In this document: positions 37,220 to 46,558 of the stretch, piece after piece
Numbering within the stretch: position 1 is the first letter of the stretch
Layout: the number at the start of each line of letters is the position of its first letter
Source: an uncultured Clostridia bacterium
GTDB taxonomy: Bacteria > Bacillota > Clostridia > Oscillospirales > Acutalibacteraceae
Reading direction: 5' to 3'
Assembly (NCBI GenBank): GCA_946566955.1
Contig: CAMNXD010000004.1
Coordinates: forward strand, 47,393 to 111,392
Length of the DNA: 64,000 bases
Notes under the pieces: generated by a model
The model's input: only the letters and a program-made list of their open reading frames with translations
Database searches by the model: none
What the model was told of the DNA's origin: nothing
Translations under genes and position numbers: made by a program

Positions 37220-39016
37220 ATGCTTTTGAAATTTAAAATCGCCAAGAAATTTTTAATTTACCTTAAACCTCATATCAAAAATTTAAGTTTTATGTTTTTA
37301 GCTGTAGTAATGAGTCAAATGTGTTCTTTGATGTTGCCGTCCCTAATGGTGCGCTTAATAGACGTTGGAATAAAACAAAATGGAATAGAATCGGAAGATC
37401 TAAGAGCAGAAGTAATGTCGTTAGATCAAATTATTTTTTATCAAACCTCCTATATACTAAAATTAGGAGGGCTTATGCTGATTGTAACTTTAGCTTCAGT
37501 GCTCTTTACTGTGTATATATATAAACTAAAAACACAAATATCTTCAAGTATTTCAAGCAAGCTACGCCAGGATGTTTTTTATAAGCTGATGAATTTTTCG
37601 TATGCCAAGGCTAGTGAATTTTCTTCATCCTCTTTAATGACGCGTCTTACAAATGATGTGGAAGAAGTTCAATCGTTTGTGATGCTAGCTACACAGTTTA
37701 TTATTCCTCCAGTTATGATGATGGGAGGGATAGTAATGGCTATAGCTGTCAATCCTTCAATGGTATGGATAATAATTTTAGGTGGAATGATTTGTGCAGG
37801 TATTGTTTTTGGCGGTATGAAGCTTATATCCTCCCGCACGGAGCTTATAAAAAAATTAGAGGACAAGTTTAGTTTAGTAATTAAAGAGCAACTAAGTGGA
37901 GTTAGGGTAATTAGAGGATTTGGCAACGAATTATTTGAGGAAAATCGATTCAAAAATGCTAGTCTCGAGCTTACTAATATTTCTTTGTTTATTAGTAATG
38001 TAACGGCGCTCATGTCTCCCGTACTTACTGTGTTTTCTAATTTTTTAACAGTATATATTTTACTTGTTAGTTCTGCCAAAGTAAATGCTATGGAAATGCA
38101 AGTTGGAGAAGTTGTTGCCTTTATGCAGTATACTCTTTTGATACTTGGAGCATTTGTGATGATGTCACTCATTCTTTCGATGATACCACGTTTTTTCGTT
38201 TCTATGCAAAGAATTTCTGAAATTTTAGATAGTCCTCTTGAATTAAAAGAAATAAATAGGTCGCTGGAGCTAAAGGATGAGACGGCTGGGTGTATAGAGT
38301 TCAAGGGTGTTAGTTTTAGCTATGCAAAAGATTTAAGCCCTGCGCTAAAAGATGTTAGCTTTAAGATAGATTCTGGGAGTACTGTCGCTATAGTGGGAAG
38401 TGTTGGATCTGGGAAAAGCAGTCTTTTAAAGTTAATTTTAGGATTTTATGACCCTTCAGAAGGTAAAATTGAATTTGATGGGAAAGATGTAAAGTATTTC
38501 AAAAGAGAGGACATGCTTAAAAAAGTAAGTTACATTTCTCAAAAACCTTTCTTATTTTCTGGAACGGTTGAGTCTAACTTAAAGTTTGGAAATTTAAATT
38601 TATCGGAAGATGAAATGAAAAACGCTTTGAAAATAGTAAATCTGGATAAGCTTGTAGAAGACGAGGGACTAAAAACGCCAGTTTTACAGTCTGGAAGCAA
38701 TCTTTCTGGTGGACAGAAACAGCGTCTTTCAATTGCACGTGGAATTATAAAGAAAGCAGATATTTATATATTTGATGATGCGTTTTCAGCTCTAGACTTT
38801 AAAACTGAATTTTTAGTGAGAAATGCTATTTTAGAATATTTAAAAAATAAAACTATATTTTTAGTTTCTCAGCGTATAGGCACAATAAAAAACTCAGATA
38901 AAATAATAGTACTCCGTGAAGGAAAAGTCGTTAGTATAGGGGTACATCAAGAGCTCCTTGAAAATTGCAAAGTTTATAGGAAAATGTTTGAAGTGCAGAT
39001 GGGGAGTAAATTATGA
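37220..39016 (+). CDS. ABC exporter subunit with degenerate ATP site
   Basis: This 598-residue half-transporter has six membrane helices and an ATPase domain. Walker A is GSVGSGKSS, the signature is LSGGQKQR, and Walker B reads IYIFDDAFSALD, with Asp in place of the catalytic Glu. The usual switch histidine is replaced in SQRIGT. These changes mark the degenerate site of heterodimeric multidrug-type exporters such as BmrCD or TM287/288. No peptidase domain is present, so it is not a leader-cutting bacteriocin exporter. The second ATG (37220) suits GAGG better. It overlaps the partner gene by four bases. Confidence 0.88.
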   Translation: MLLKFKIAKKFLIYLKPHIKNLSFMFLAVVMSQMCSLMLPSLMVRLIDVGIKQNGIESEDLRAEVMSLDQIIFYQTSYILKLGGLMLIVTLASVLFTVYIYKLKTQISSSISSKLRQDVFYKLMNFSYAKASEFSSSSLMTRLTNDVEEVQSFVMLATQFIIPPVMMMGGIVMAIAVNPSMVWIIILGGMICAGIVFGGMKLISSRTELIKKLEDKFSLVIKEQLSGVRVIRGFGNELFEENRFKNASLELTNISLFISNVTALMSPVLTVFSNFLTVYILLVSSAKVNAMEMQVGEVVAFMQYTLLILGAFVMMSLILSMIPRFFVSMQRISEILDSPLELKEINRSLELKDETAGCIEFKGVSFSYAKDLSPALKDVSFKIDSGSTVAIVGSVGSGKSSLLKLILGFYDPSEGKIEFDGKDVKYFKREDMLKKVSYISQKPFLFSGTVESNLKFGNLNLSEDEMKNALKIVNLDKLVEDEGLKTPVLQSGSNLSGGQKQRLSIARGIIKKADIYIFDDAFSALDFKTEFLVRNAILEYLKNKTIFLVSQRIGTIKNSDKIIVLREGKVVSIGVHQELLENCKVYRKMFEVQMGSKL

Positions 39017-40767
39017 AAAGAGAGAAAGTGAATAATTCTAAGAAAATATGGAAAAGAACTTTCAATTATTTTTTAAAATATAAAATAGAAATAATAGCTA
39101 TTATATTTTTTTGCGTTGTAGAATCTTTAATTGGAGTATTTAGCCCAAAGCTTTCTGGCAAAGGAATTACTGCTCTTTCGGCCGTTGATGCAGTGGGGAA
39201 CCCAAGTGTGGACATGAATTACATATTCGAATTGCTTTCTTTTTTACTTGTTTTATATTCCATCGATGCACTTTGTTCATGTTTGGGAAGATACTTTCTT
39301 ACTAAAGTTTCAGTAAGAATGGTATATGATATTCGAAATGAAATTTCGTCAAAAATAAATAAGGTTTCTTTTAAATACTTAGAGAAAAGAGAGCGTGGAG
39401 ATTTACTTTCGTGCGCTGTTAGTGACGCTGAAACTTTAGGTACTAATCTTATTGGTAGCATTTGCAGTACTATTTCGTCGTTGATTTTAGGAATTGGTAC
39501 TTTTTTCATGATGGTTTCTATAAGCTGGGAAATAACTCTTCTTTTTTTTGTGATTCTTCCCTTGATGTTAGGATTAGTAAGTTTAATATTAAAAATTTCG
39601 CAGAAATACTTTTTAAGCTATAGAAAAAAGCTAGGAGAAATGAATGGATGTTTAGAAGAGACTTTTTCAGGGTATGAAATGGTTAAAGCTCTTGGAATGG
39701 AAAATTACTTGAAGAACAAATTTGACGCTATAAATTTCTCTTTAAAGCAAGACTCGGATAGTGCTAATTTTTTATCAGGGCTTATGGGTCCTTCGATGGG
39801 CTTTTTATCAAATCTACTGTATGTAGTGTGCTGCGTTGTTGGTGGGTATCTCGCAATTGTGAAACGAATGCAAATTGGAGACATAACTGCAATTATAGCT
39901 TATTCAAGTAAAATCACTCAGCCTTTGATAGATATATCTGCAATTTCCGGAAACTTTCAAACCGCATTTGCTGCCAGTCAAAGAATATTTGAGCTACTGG
40001 ACGCTCCTGAAGAAAGCAAAGCGTCTGAAAGCTGCAGCTTTTCAAATTTAGATATTGAGTTTAAGAATGTAAGTTTTGGATATGATCCGAACAAAATGGT
40101 ACTCAAAGGGGTATCTTTTAAAATTAAGTCTGGAGAGAGCGTGGCAATAGTCGGAGAGACAGGTGGCGGTAAAACAACTATCCTCAACCTTCTTATGAGG
40201 TTTTATGATGTTTCGTCTGGAAGTATTTTTATTGGAGGGAAAAATATAACCTCTTTGGATATCAAGGAATATAGAAAGTATTTTGGAATAGTTACTCAAG
40301 ACTCATGGCTTTATAGTTCTGAAGTAATGCAAAACATTCGATATGGTAATTTAAGTGCTTCTAATGAAGACGTAATCCAGACTGTAGAGTTTTTAGGGTT
40401 AGATAGCTTTATAAATTCTTTGCCATCGAGCTATGATACTGTTATTCAAGAAAGCGCTTCTAATCTTTCAGAAGGACAAAAACAAATAATTTGTATAGCG
40501 AGAGCGGCTTTTTCAAAGCGATTAATACTTATTTTAGATGAAGCAACTTCATCTATAGATACTTCTTTAGAAAGCTGTCTTCAAGAATCTTTAGCTAAAG
40601 CTTTATGCAAAAAAACTTCAGTGATAGTTGCACATAGACTCAGTACTATAAAAAATGCCGACTTAATACTAGTCGTAAAAGATGGTAGAATCGAAGAACG
40701 GGGTAAGCATGAAGAACTGCTTTTAAAACGTGGAATTTACTATGATATGTATTCAAAAACATTGTAA
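39013..40767 (+). CDS. ABC exporter partner subunit with intact catalytic residues
   Basis: This 584-residue subunit has six membrane helices and a full ATPase set: Walker A GETGGGKTT, signature LSEGQKQ, Walker B LILDEATSSID with the catalytic Glu, and the switch histidine in AHRLST. The ATGA overlap with the preceding gene shows the two are made together and probably pair. The substrate is unknown; lipids, drugs or peptides are possible. Confidence 0.88.
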   Translation: MKREKVNNSKKIWKRTFNYFLKYKIEIIAIIFFCVVESLIGVFSPKLSGKGITALSAVDAVGNPSVDMNYIFELLSFLLVLYSIDALCSCLGRYFLTKVSVRMVYDIRNEISSKINKVSFKYLEKRERGDLLSCAVSDAETLGTNLIGSICSTISSLILGIGTFFMMVSISWEITLLFFVILPLMLGLVSLILKISQKYFLSYRKKLGEMNGCLEETFSGYEMVKALGMENYLKNKFDAINFSLKQDSDSANFLSGLMGPSMGFLSNLLYVVCCVVGGYLAIVKRMQIGDITAIIAYSSKITQPLIDISAISGNFQTAFAASQRIFELLDAPEESKASESCSFSNLDIEFKNVSFGYDPNKMVLKGVSFKIKSGESVAIVGETGGGKTTILNLLMRFYDVSSGSIFIGGKNITSLDIKEYRKYFGIVTQDSWLYSSEVMQNIRYGNLSASNEDVIQTVEFLGLDSFINSLPSSYDTVIQESASNLSEGQKQIICIARAAFSKRLILILDEATSSIDTSLESCLQESLAKALCKKTSVIVAHRLSTIKNADLILVVKDGRIEERGKHEELLLKRGIYYDMYSKTL

Positions 40768-40803
40768 GCTTTAGCTTAGTAAAATTAAAAATAAATAATT
40801 TAA

Positions 40804-40840
40804 AAGCACTCCCAGAGTCTTAACTTTGGAAGTGCCGTCT
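40804..40840. terminator. Bidirectional terminator between exporter and hsp20
   Basis: GCACTCCCAGAG (40806-40817) pairs with CTTTGGAAGTGC, with one mismatch and one G-U pair. T-rich tails lie on both sides. Confidence 0.65.
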
Positions 40841-40853
40841 TTATTAAACTTGA

Positions 40854-41270
40854 TTATTGAATTTCTACTATATTAGATTCAGAGGATTTTTCAACGCTCT
40901 TAGGTAAGGTTAAAGTCAGGACGCCATCTTCTAATTTAGCTTTTACGTCATCCTTAGTTAAATTTTTATCAACACTAAAGCTTCTTGTAAATTCTCCGCT
41001 GTGGCGTTCTCTACGTATGCATTTACCTTTTTGATCTTTTTCTTCTGTTTCAGAATGAGTAGAAGCGGAAATGGTTAGAATTCCCTTTTCGAGAGTAATT
41101 TTAACATTTTCTTTTTTGATTCCTGGAAGGTCCATAGTAAATTCTAGACCATCTTCGTTTTCTGCTATGTCTGTGTTCATAACGCTTTTAATTCCTGAGC
41201 AGCTAGACATATTTTCAAATGGAGAAGAGAATAAATCGAAGTCGTAGGGTAAATAAGGTATAAGTGACAT
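40854..41270 (-). CDS. Hsp20 family small heat shock protein
   Basis: Small heat shock proteins hold unfolding proteins without using ATP. The 138-residue sequence has the alpha-crystallin domain: FTMDLPGIKKENVKITLEKG and the GVLTLTLPK motif near the end, typical of the family. It has its own sigma-A-like promoter. I see no CIRCE repeat (the HrcA operator) before it. Confidence 0.93.
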   Translation of the reverse strand: MSLIPYLPYDFDLFSSPFENMSSCSGIKSVMNTDIAENEDGLEFTMDLPGIKKENVKITLEKGILTISASTHSETEEKDQKGKCIRRERHSGEFTRSFSVDKNLTKDDVKAKLEDGVLTLTLPKSVEKSSESNIVEIQ

Positions 41271-41332
41271 AACTATTCAACCTCCTGAATTTTTAAAAAT
41301 TTATGGAAATAATTAATATATTTCCTTTATAG

Positions 41333-41362
41333 ATTCTATCATTTTTAATATGATTATGTCAA
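41333..41362 (-). promoter_or_regulatory. Promoter for hsp20
   Basis: Leftward TTGACA (41362-41357), an 18-base spacer and TAGAAT (41338-41333). Confidence 0.6.
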
Positions 41363-41481
41363 GAGATTTAGGAAGAATTTATTTCAATTACTGAAAATTT
41401 CAAGATGAATCTTGCCTCCTTTGTAAAATTCCTTCAATTGGGCATTTTAAGAGTAATTCTTATCATACTGTAAAAACGAGT

Positions 41482-41510
41482 TTGATATTATTATAATTAA
41501 TAGGTATAAT
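41482..41510 (+). promoter_or_regulatory. Promoter for the metallopeptidase gene
   Basis: TTGATA at 41482, a 17-base spacer and TATAAT at 41505-41510, about 70 bases before the ATG. Confidence 0.6.
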
Positions 41511-41578
41511 ATAAATCGTCGATTTAAGGCACCACTTAAAATTGTTGTTAAGTATATAAAACCAAGGAGGAAAAGAAT

Positions 41579-42283
41579 ATGTATGGATATTACTATGGTT
41601 ATAATGACAGCAGCTATTGGTTATTTATGATTTTATCAGTTATAGTTTCGATGTATGCGCATTTTAAAGTGCAGCATGCTTTTAGTAAGTATTCAAAAGT
41701 GCGCTGTAAACAAGGACTAACCGGTGCTGAAGCTGCAAGGCGAGTACTTGAATATAATAATGTTGAAGGTATTTCTGTTGAGCATACTCGTGGATATTTT
41801 ACGGACTATTTTGATTCTAGAAGTCGCAAGATTTGTCTTTCGGAGCAGGTATACAGTGCATCAACGGTTGCAGCAGTTAGCGTAGCTGCTCATGAATCAG
41901 GTCATGCCGTTCAAAATGATCAAGAATATTTTCCCCTAAAGCTTCGCCATATGCTGGTTCCAATATCTCAAATTGGATCTAATTTGGCAATGCCGCTAGT
42001 AATTTTAGGACTACTGGTTCCTCGGTGGGGATTTGCTATTAATTTAGGCATATTATTTTTTTCTTTAGCAGTAATTTTTCAAATAGTAACTTTACCCGTT
42101 GAATTTAATGCAAGCCGTCGTGCACTGAAATCTATAGAAGAAACGGGCATTCTTTGTGATGAGGAAAAAGAAGCGGCAAAAAAAGTTTTAACAGCTGCTG
42201 CACTTACTTATGTTGCTGCGACCTTTGCAGCACTTGTTTCTTTGCTGAGACTGATTTTAATTTCAAGAAGCAGGAAAAATTGA
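41579..42283 (+). CDS. YugP-type membrane zinc metallopeptidase
   Basis: This 234-residue membrane protein has the zinc-binding HESGH motif in VAAHESGHAVQ near residue 103. Membrane segments flank it, and a third likely ligand lies in the EFNASRRA segment. This matches the YugP family, common in Firmicutes and of unknown substrate. AAGGAGG precedes the ATG. It stands alone with its own promoter. Confidence 0.9.
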   Translation: MYGYYYGYNDSSYWLFMILSVIVSMYAHFKVQHAFSKYSKVRCKQGLTGAEAARRVLEYNNVEGISVEHTRGYFTDYFDSRSRKICLSEQVYSASTVAAVSVAAHESGHAVQNDQEYFPLKLRHMLVPISQIGSNLAMPLVILGLLVPRWGFAINLGILFFSLAVIFQIVTLPVEFNASRRALKSIEETGILCDEEKEAAKKVLTAAALTYVAATFAALVSLLRLILISRSRKN

Positions 42284-42295
42284 TTAAAATATGAC

Positions 42296-42324
42296 TTGAC
42301 ATTTGGTTTGAGTTATGCTATTAT
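42296..42324 (+). promoter_or_regulatory. Promoter for secreted gene
   Basis: TTGACA at 42296, a 17-base spacer and TATTAT at 42319-42324, 67 bases before the ATG. Confidence 0.65.
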
Positions 42325-42391
42325 TAAATAAAGAGCAGATAGTTTATTTATTAATCTTAGATTGAGTGAAGCAATAGGAGGAATAAAATAT

Positions 42392-43249
42392 ATGAAAAAA
42401 TCTATAGCAATAGTTTCTGCGAGTTTAGGTTTATTGAGTGCTGTATCACCATGTTCTCAAGTTGCTGCTGAGTTTTTGGTATCTTCTAGTCCAGCTAAAC
42501 CTTCTGTTAGCAGTAGCATTAACACGGGTAGTTCAAAAGTAGCTAAAAATACAGCAGTGTCCCTACTTTCTTTTGGTGCAGTAGGTGCAGGTCTTCTTTT
42601 TTTAACTCGAGTCGATGCAGATAAAAGCTCTTCAGTATTAACCCCTAAAAAATCTGGCGGAGAAGTGGTAAGTAAAAACGGCAAAGCTGAGAAGAGTGCG
42701 CCTGCAGTTGAAGTGAAGAAGGGCTCAGAAAAACTAGATGCTAGACTTGAAGAAAGATTGAAAGAGGTTACTGCAAATTTAAAACCTGAAAGGAAAATTT
42801 CAAATTTGTTTGGTTTTATTGAATCACTTTCTTACGGATTTGTTAAAGATGTGATTGGTGCGATAATTAAAATTGAAAATTCGGACGATAATAAATTTAA
42901 GGGGAACGTTTTGGTAGACTTTATATCTGATACTTGTAAACGTTTTAAAACTGATACAACTAAATATCAATCTGTAATAAATCTTATTTATAATAATGAA
43001 TCTTTACTTCAAAATTCCAACAGTAGCATTTCATATAGTAAGTTTGTACAGTGTTTAATTCTTAAGTTTAGCGCTTGTATATTAAATGATGTAATTAAAT
43101 TTAAAGGATCAGAAGCTCAAAATGAAGAACGCAACGCTTTACGTGCCCTCGGAGAATTAAATGATTTATTATTAAAAAATGGTTATGAGGATGCCATAAA
43201 TTATATAGACCAACAGCTCCGTAAATCATCATCTGTAAAGAATAGTTAG
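42392..43249 (+). CDS. Secreted or membrane-anchored hypothetical protein
   Basis: This protein (285 residues from the ATG at 42392, preceded by AGGAGG) has a signal peptide ending near QVAA. A serine-rich stretch and a second hydrophobic segment (about residues 50-71, VSLLSFGAVGAGLLF) may anchor it in the membrane. A K/E-rich linker leads to a helical C-terminal domain of about 160 residues. No family recognised. Its helical domain recalls the secreted orphans at 0.7-2.7 kb, but I cannot show homology by eye. Confidence 0.65.
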   Translation: MKKSIAIVSASLGLLSAVSPCSQVAAEFLVSSSPAKPSVSSSINTGSSKVAKNTAVSLLSFGAVGAGLLFLTRVDADKSSSVLTPKKSGGEVVSKNGKAEKSAPAVEVKKGSEKLDARLEERLKEVTANLKPERKISNLFGFIESLSYGFVKDVIGAIIKIENSDDNKFKGNVLVDFISDTCKRFKTDTTKYQSVINLIYNNESLLQNSNSSISYSKFVQCLILKFSACILNDVIKFKGSEAQNEERNALRALGELNDLLLKNGYEDAINYIDQQLRKSSSVKNS

Positions 43250-43330
43250 GCTTGGAGCTTCTTAAATTCTAGTTTAATTAGCATAAGAAGATAGAGTTAC
43301 TAAAGTAAATCTCGAAAAATTATAAGTATA

Positions 43331-43364
43331 TAAAAATCCCCACCAAAAAGGTGGGGAAATTTTG
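43331..43364. terminator. Bidirectional terminator
   Basis: An 8-base perfect stem (TCCCCACC 43337-43344 with GGTGGGGA 43350-43357) has an A5 loop. TTTT follows on the right and the complement of AAAAA lies on the left, serving both the secreted gene and spoVAD. Confidence 0.85.
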
Positions 43365-43371
43365 TTTAGCG

Positions 43372-44382
43372 TTAATCTGCAACTATGTTTATAAGGTGGG
43401 CAACGCCAGGAATAGTTTCTCCTTGCTGAGCTGAAGTTGGAGACATCAATGCTCCGGTAGCTATAAAAAGAATATTTTTCAGTTCTCTTTTTTTCACTTT
43501 ATTTAAAATCAAAGAGCAAAGTAAAGAAGCTGAGCAACCGCATCCTGAGCCTCCGGCGTGAACATCTTGTTTTTCTTTATAATATATCATAAGGCCGCAA
43601 TCGTTGTAGTTGTCTTCTAGAGCGACGCCTTCTTTTTTTAATAATTTTTTAAGAAGGGAAGACCCTACTTCTCCAAGGTCACCGGTTAAAATCAAGTCGT
43701 AGTCATTTGGATTTGTGTTCGTATCTTCCAGGAAGCTTAAAATAGTTTTAGCGGCTGAGGGAGCCATAGCTGCTCCCATATTGTTAGCGTCTTTAATTCC
43801 GAGATCGGTTATTCTTCCAATAGTACAGTAATTAATTTTAGGTCCTTCTTGCTTTTTACTAACTAAAATTGCTCCTGAACCTGTGACTGTCCATTGAGCG
43901 GTTGGTGTTCTCTGTCCACCGTATTGAAGAGGGAATCTAAACTGCCTTTCGGAGGAACAAAAGTGCGAAGAAGTTACAGCAACGGAGTAGTCTGCAATTC
44001 CTGCCTCGATGCTAGTAGCAGCTAAAAATAGTGACTGCGCCATAGTAGAGCAAGCTCCAAACTGACCCAAAAATGGAATGTTTAATGATCTAAGTCCAAA
44101 CGAAGATGACATACATTGATTTAATAAATCTCCTGCAAAAATATAGTTTATTTCCGAAGGGTCCATGTCTGCTTTTTTTAGTAAAATTTTAACGGTTTCA
44201 GTTTGCAATCTGCTTTCTGCTTTTTCCCAAGAAGATTCTTGCATAGTAGTATCTTCAAATATTTTATCAAACTGTTTACCATGTGGTCCTTCTGATTCTT
44301 TTTTGCCGCAAGTAGCTGCAAAGTTTTTTAAAGTAGGGTGATTTTGCATTTGGATTGTGTATTTACCAATTCTTTTTGCCAT
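43372..44382 (-). CDS. spoVAD: Stage V sporulation protein AD
   Basis: SpoVAD is part of the SpoVA channel in the spore inner membrane that moves dipicolinic acid; it resembles thiolase-fold proteins. The sequence has the family's GQFGACSTMAQS, SSERQFRFPLQYGGQR and AGGSGCGCSA motifs. The ATG at 44382 with AAGGAG is preferred over an 11-residue extension. The usual partners spoVAC and spoVAE are not next to it, which is unusual. They may lie elsewhere or be lost. Confidence 0.93.
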   Translation of the reverse strand: MAKRIGKYTIQMQNHPTLKNFAATCGKKESEGPHGKQFDKIFEDTTMQESSWEKAESRLQTETVKILLKKADMDPSEINYIFAGDLLNQCMSSSFGLRSLNIPFLGQFGACSTMAQSLFLAATSIEAGIADYSVAVTSSHFCSSERQFRFPLQYGGQRTPTAQWTVTGSGAILVSKKQEGPKINYCTIGRITDLGIKDANNMGAAMAPSAAKTILSFLEDTNTNPNDYDLILTGDLGEVGSSLLKKLLKKEGVALEDNYNDCGLMIYYKEKQDVHAGGSGCGCSASLLCSLILNKVKKRELKNILFIATGALMSPTSAQQGETIPGVAHLINIVAD

Positions 44383-44468
44383 AAAAACGATCGCTCCTTC
44401 ATAAAAAAATACCAAGATAACTATTTTTATCTTAGTATTTGAAGATAGAGCCTTAAATATTTAAAAAT

Positions 44469-44651
44469 TTATAATTTATTATCCTCGTGGGGCAAGAGAC
44501 TGGAAATTGGATTTTCAGTTGAATCCAAATCTTCAGGGGGAGAATAGGAAGTAGAGCTTTTTTTAATCCCATACATTCCTAAAATTTTTTTCTTGATAAA
44601 ACTACTGAGTTTAAAAGAATTTTTTTGGTCTTTTGATTCTTTGTTTTCCAC
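44469..44651 (-). CDS. Small hypothetical protein
   Basis: This short, basic then acidic protein of about 60 residues has a central FIKKKILGMYGI segment and a proline/serine/aspartate-rich tail. The longer reading from an ATG at 44687 is unlikely, because that ATG lies inside the -10 box of the only promoter. GTG at 44651 with AGGTGA upstream fits better. No family recognised; it may not be a real gene. Confidence 0.4.
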   Translation of the reverse strand: MENKESKDQKNSFKLSSFIKKKILGMYGIKKSSTSYSPPEDLDSTENPISSLLPHEDNKL

Positions 44652-44685
44652 AGTATCACCTACTAATTTAATAATTCTCACCCTC

Positions 44686-44714
44686 ATGCTATCAAAATGA
44701 TAAATTTAAGTCAA
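44686..44714 (-). promoter_or_regulatory. Promoter upstream of spoVAD region
   Basis: Leftward TTGACT (44714-44709), a 17-base spacer and TAGCAT (44691-44686). Confidence 0.45.
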
Positions 44715-44816
44715 TGAGAATTGTGTATTAAGAATGTTAAATTAGTTTTAAATATAATATGCGCCCCCCCGGTAAAAATTGACACTAAATTCGTAAATTT
44801 TTGAAATTTTTATCTA

Positions 44817-45830
44817 CTATAAACTAATTACAGATTGATATGATTTAACTGCGAATGTTACTGTTGCACCAACCATGGGGTTATTTCCCATTCCAATAAA
44901 TCCCATCATATCAACGTGGGTAGGCACAGAAGAAGACCCCGCAAACTGTGCATCTCCATGCATTTTGCCCATAGAGTCTGTTAGTCCATACGAAGCCGGA
45001 CCAGCGGCCATATTGTCTGGATGAAGTGTTCGACCAGTGCCTCCGCCAGATGCAATGGAAAAGTACGGATAATTTTTATCTAAAGTCCACTTTTTATACA
45101 TTCCTGCTACGAGATGTTGAAATCTTGTAGGGTTAGTTGAATTACCCGTTATAGAGATATCAACTTTTTCATGCTTTAGTATTTCCACACCTTCCGTTGC
45201 TTCGTTTGCGCCATAACATTTTATAAGTGCTCTTTTACCATTTGAAAAACTCTTTTCTTCTAAAATTTTTAAATTATGGTTTTCAAGATTAAATTCAGTC
45301 TGAACGTATGTAAATCCATTCACACGAGATATTATATAAGCTGCGTCTTTCCCAAGACCGTTTAGTATTATTCTAAGAGGAGTTTTACGGACTTTATTTA
45401 CGAAGTTTACTATACCAATTGCTCCTTCTGCTGCTGCAAAGGATTCGTGTCCTGCGATGAATGCAAAGCACGTTGTGGACTCTGTTAAAAGTCTTGCTGC
45501 TAGATTGCCGTGTCCAATACCCACTTTACGAGAATCTGCAACCGACCCCGGAACGCAAAATGCTTGAAGTCCTTCACCAATACACGTTGCTGCTTCTGCT
45601 GCTGACTTTACAGAGCTTTTTATAGCAATAGCGCATCCTAAGGTATATGCCCATGCGGCGTTATCAAAGGCTATAGGTTGAATTTCTTTGACTATTTTTT
45701 CTGGAAATATTCCAACTGTTTCGCAGATAGTTTTTGCAGCTTTTAGACTTTCGATGCCGTGTTTTTCAAGACATTTCTGAATTTGTGGTTCTCTGCGCTT
45801 AATACCTTCGAAATTGATTTTATCTTTCAT
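44817..45830 (-). CDS. GGGtGRT protein, partner of IscU-like scaffold
   Basis: This 337-residue protein carries the signature SGGGTGRTLHPDN that names the GGGtGRT family. The family is found in anaerobes beside a NifU/IscU-like protein, as here, and its biochemical role is not established. The conserved C-terminal HGDAQFAGSSSVPTHVDMMGF region is present, given as a description of about 21 residues around 300. It is expressed after the IscU-like gene, 34 bases downstream. Confidence 0.9.
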   Translation of the reverse strand: MKDKINFEGIKRREPQIQKCLEKHGIESLKAAKTICETVGIFPEKIVKEIQPIAFDNAAWAYTLGCAIAIKSSVKSAAEAATCIGEGLQAFCVPGSVADSRKVGIGHGNLAARLLTESTTCFAFIAGHESFAAAEGAIGIVNFVNKVRKTPLRIILNGLGKDAAYIISRVNGFTYVQTEFNLENHNLKILEEKSFSNGKRALIKCYGANEATEGVEILKHEKVDISITGNSTNPTRFQHLVAGMYKKWTLDKNYPYFSIASGGGTGRTLHPDNMAAGPASYGLTDSMGKMHGDAQFAGSSSVPTHVDMMGFIGMGNNPMVGATVTFAVKSYQSVISL

Positions 45831-45864
45831 TTGATTTTTTATCCTTTCTTTAGGATTTTTTATA

Positions 45865-46557
45865 TTATTCTAATCTTGGGTCAACATATTTTAAAGCCTC
45901 GTTAAAACGTCCGTAAATTCCAAGGCTTTTTTCGTAAGCTTCATTTGGGGGGGTACCTTTTTTAATTTCACTTATCATAAGTCCAAAATTTACAAATTTA
46001 TATCCAATTACTTCATCATTTTGATCTAGTCCCAGTGAGAGTATGTAGCCTTCGGTGGTTTGCATATATCTCACACCTTTTGCTTTAGTGCTAAATACTG
46101 TTCCAACTTGAGAGGATTTTTGTTTTCCGAGGTCCTCCATTGCAGACCCTATAGGTAGACCTCCTTTTGAAAAAGCTGTTTGAGACCGCCCATATACTAG
46201 CTGAAGGAATATTTGTTTCATAGCGTCATTTATAGCGTCGCACACTAAATCCGTGTTGAGGCATTCTAAAAGTGTCTTCCCAGGTAGAATTTCTCCTGCT
46301 ATAGCTGCGGAGTGGGTCATACCGGAACACCCAATAGTTTCTACTAGTGCTTCTTCAACTATTCCATTTTTGACGTTTAAAGTCAGTTTGCATCCACCTT
46401 GCTGCGGCGCGCACTTTCCTATTCCATGTGAAAGACCAGAAATATCTGAAATTTCACAAGCTTTTTGCCATTTTCCTTCTTGTGGAATTGGAGAACATCC
46501 ATGAGATGGACAAGAGTTTATTTTGCACATTTTTTCCATTTGAGCTGAATAATCCAA
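45865..46557 (-). CDS. Iron-sulfur cluster assembly scaffold, IscU/NifU-like
   Basis: This 230-residue protein has an IscU-type fold with cysteines in KCAPQQGGC and ETIGCSGMTHSAA, the likely cluster ligands. It also has an extra cysteine-rich N-terminus (CKINSCPSHGC) and an additional C-terminal region. This type pairs with GGGtGRT. The start is TTG with AAGGAGG seven bases upstream. It begins right after murG and is probably in the same transcript. Confidence 0.88.
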   Translation of the reverse strand: MDYSAQMEKMCKINSCPSHGCSPIPQEGKWQKACEISDISGLSHGIGKCAPQQGGCKLTLNVKNGIVEEALVETIGCSGMTHSAAIAGEILPGKTLLECLNTDLVCDAINDAMKQIFLQLVYGRSQTAFSKGGLPIGSAMEDLGKQKSSQVGTVFSTKAKGVRYMQTTEGYILSLGLDQNDEVIGYKFVNFGLMISEIKKGTPPNEAYEKSLGIYGRFNEALKYVDPRLE

Positions 46558-46558
46558 T

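Noticed and set aside
37220..40767. Leader-peptidase (C39) bacteriocin exporter for the GG peptides
   Set aside because: Neither subunit has the N-terminal peptidase domain; both begin directly with the membrane part.
41271..41578. CIRCE heat-shock operator at hsp20
   Set aside because: The TTAGCACTC-N9-GAGTGCTAA repeat is not present in the gap.
44761..44772. Run of seven Cs in AT-rich DNA
   Set aside because: No matching stem or T-run; possibly chance or a phase-variable tract, but nothing supports it.
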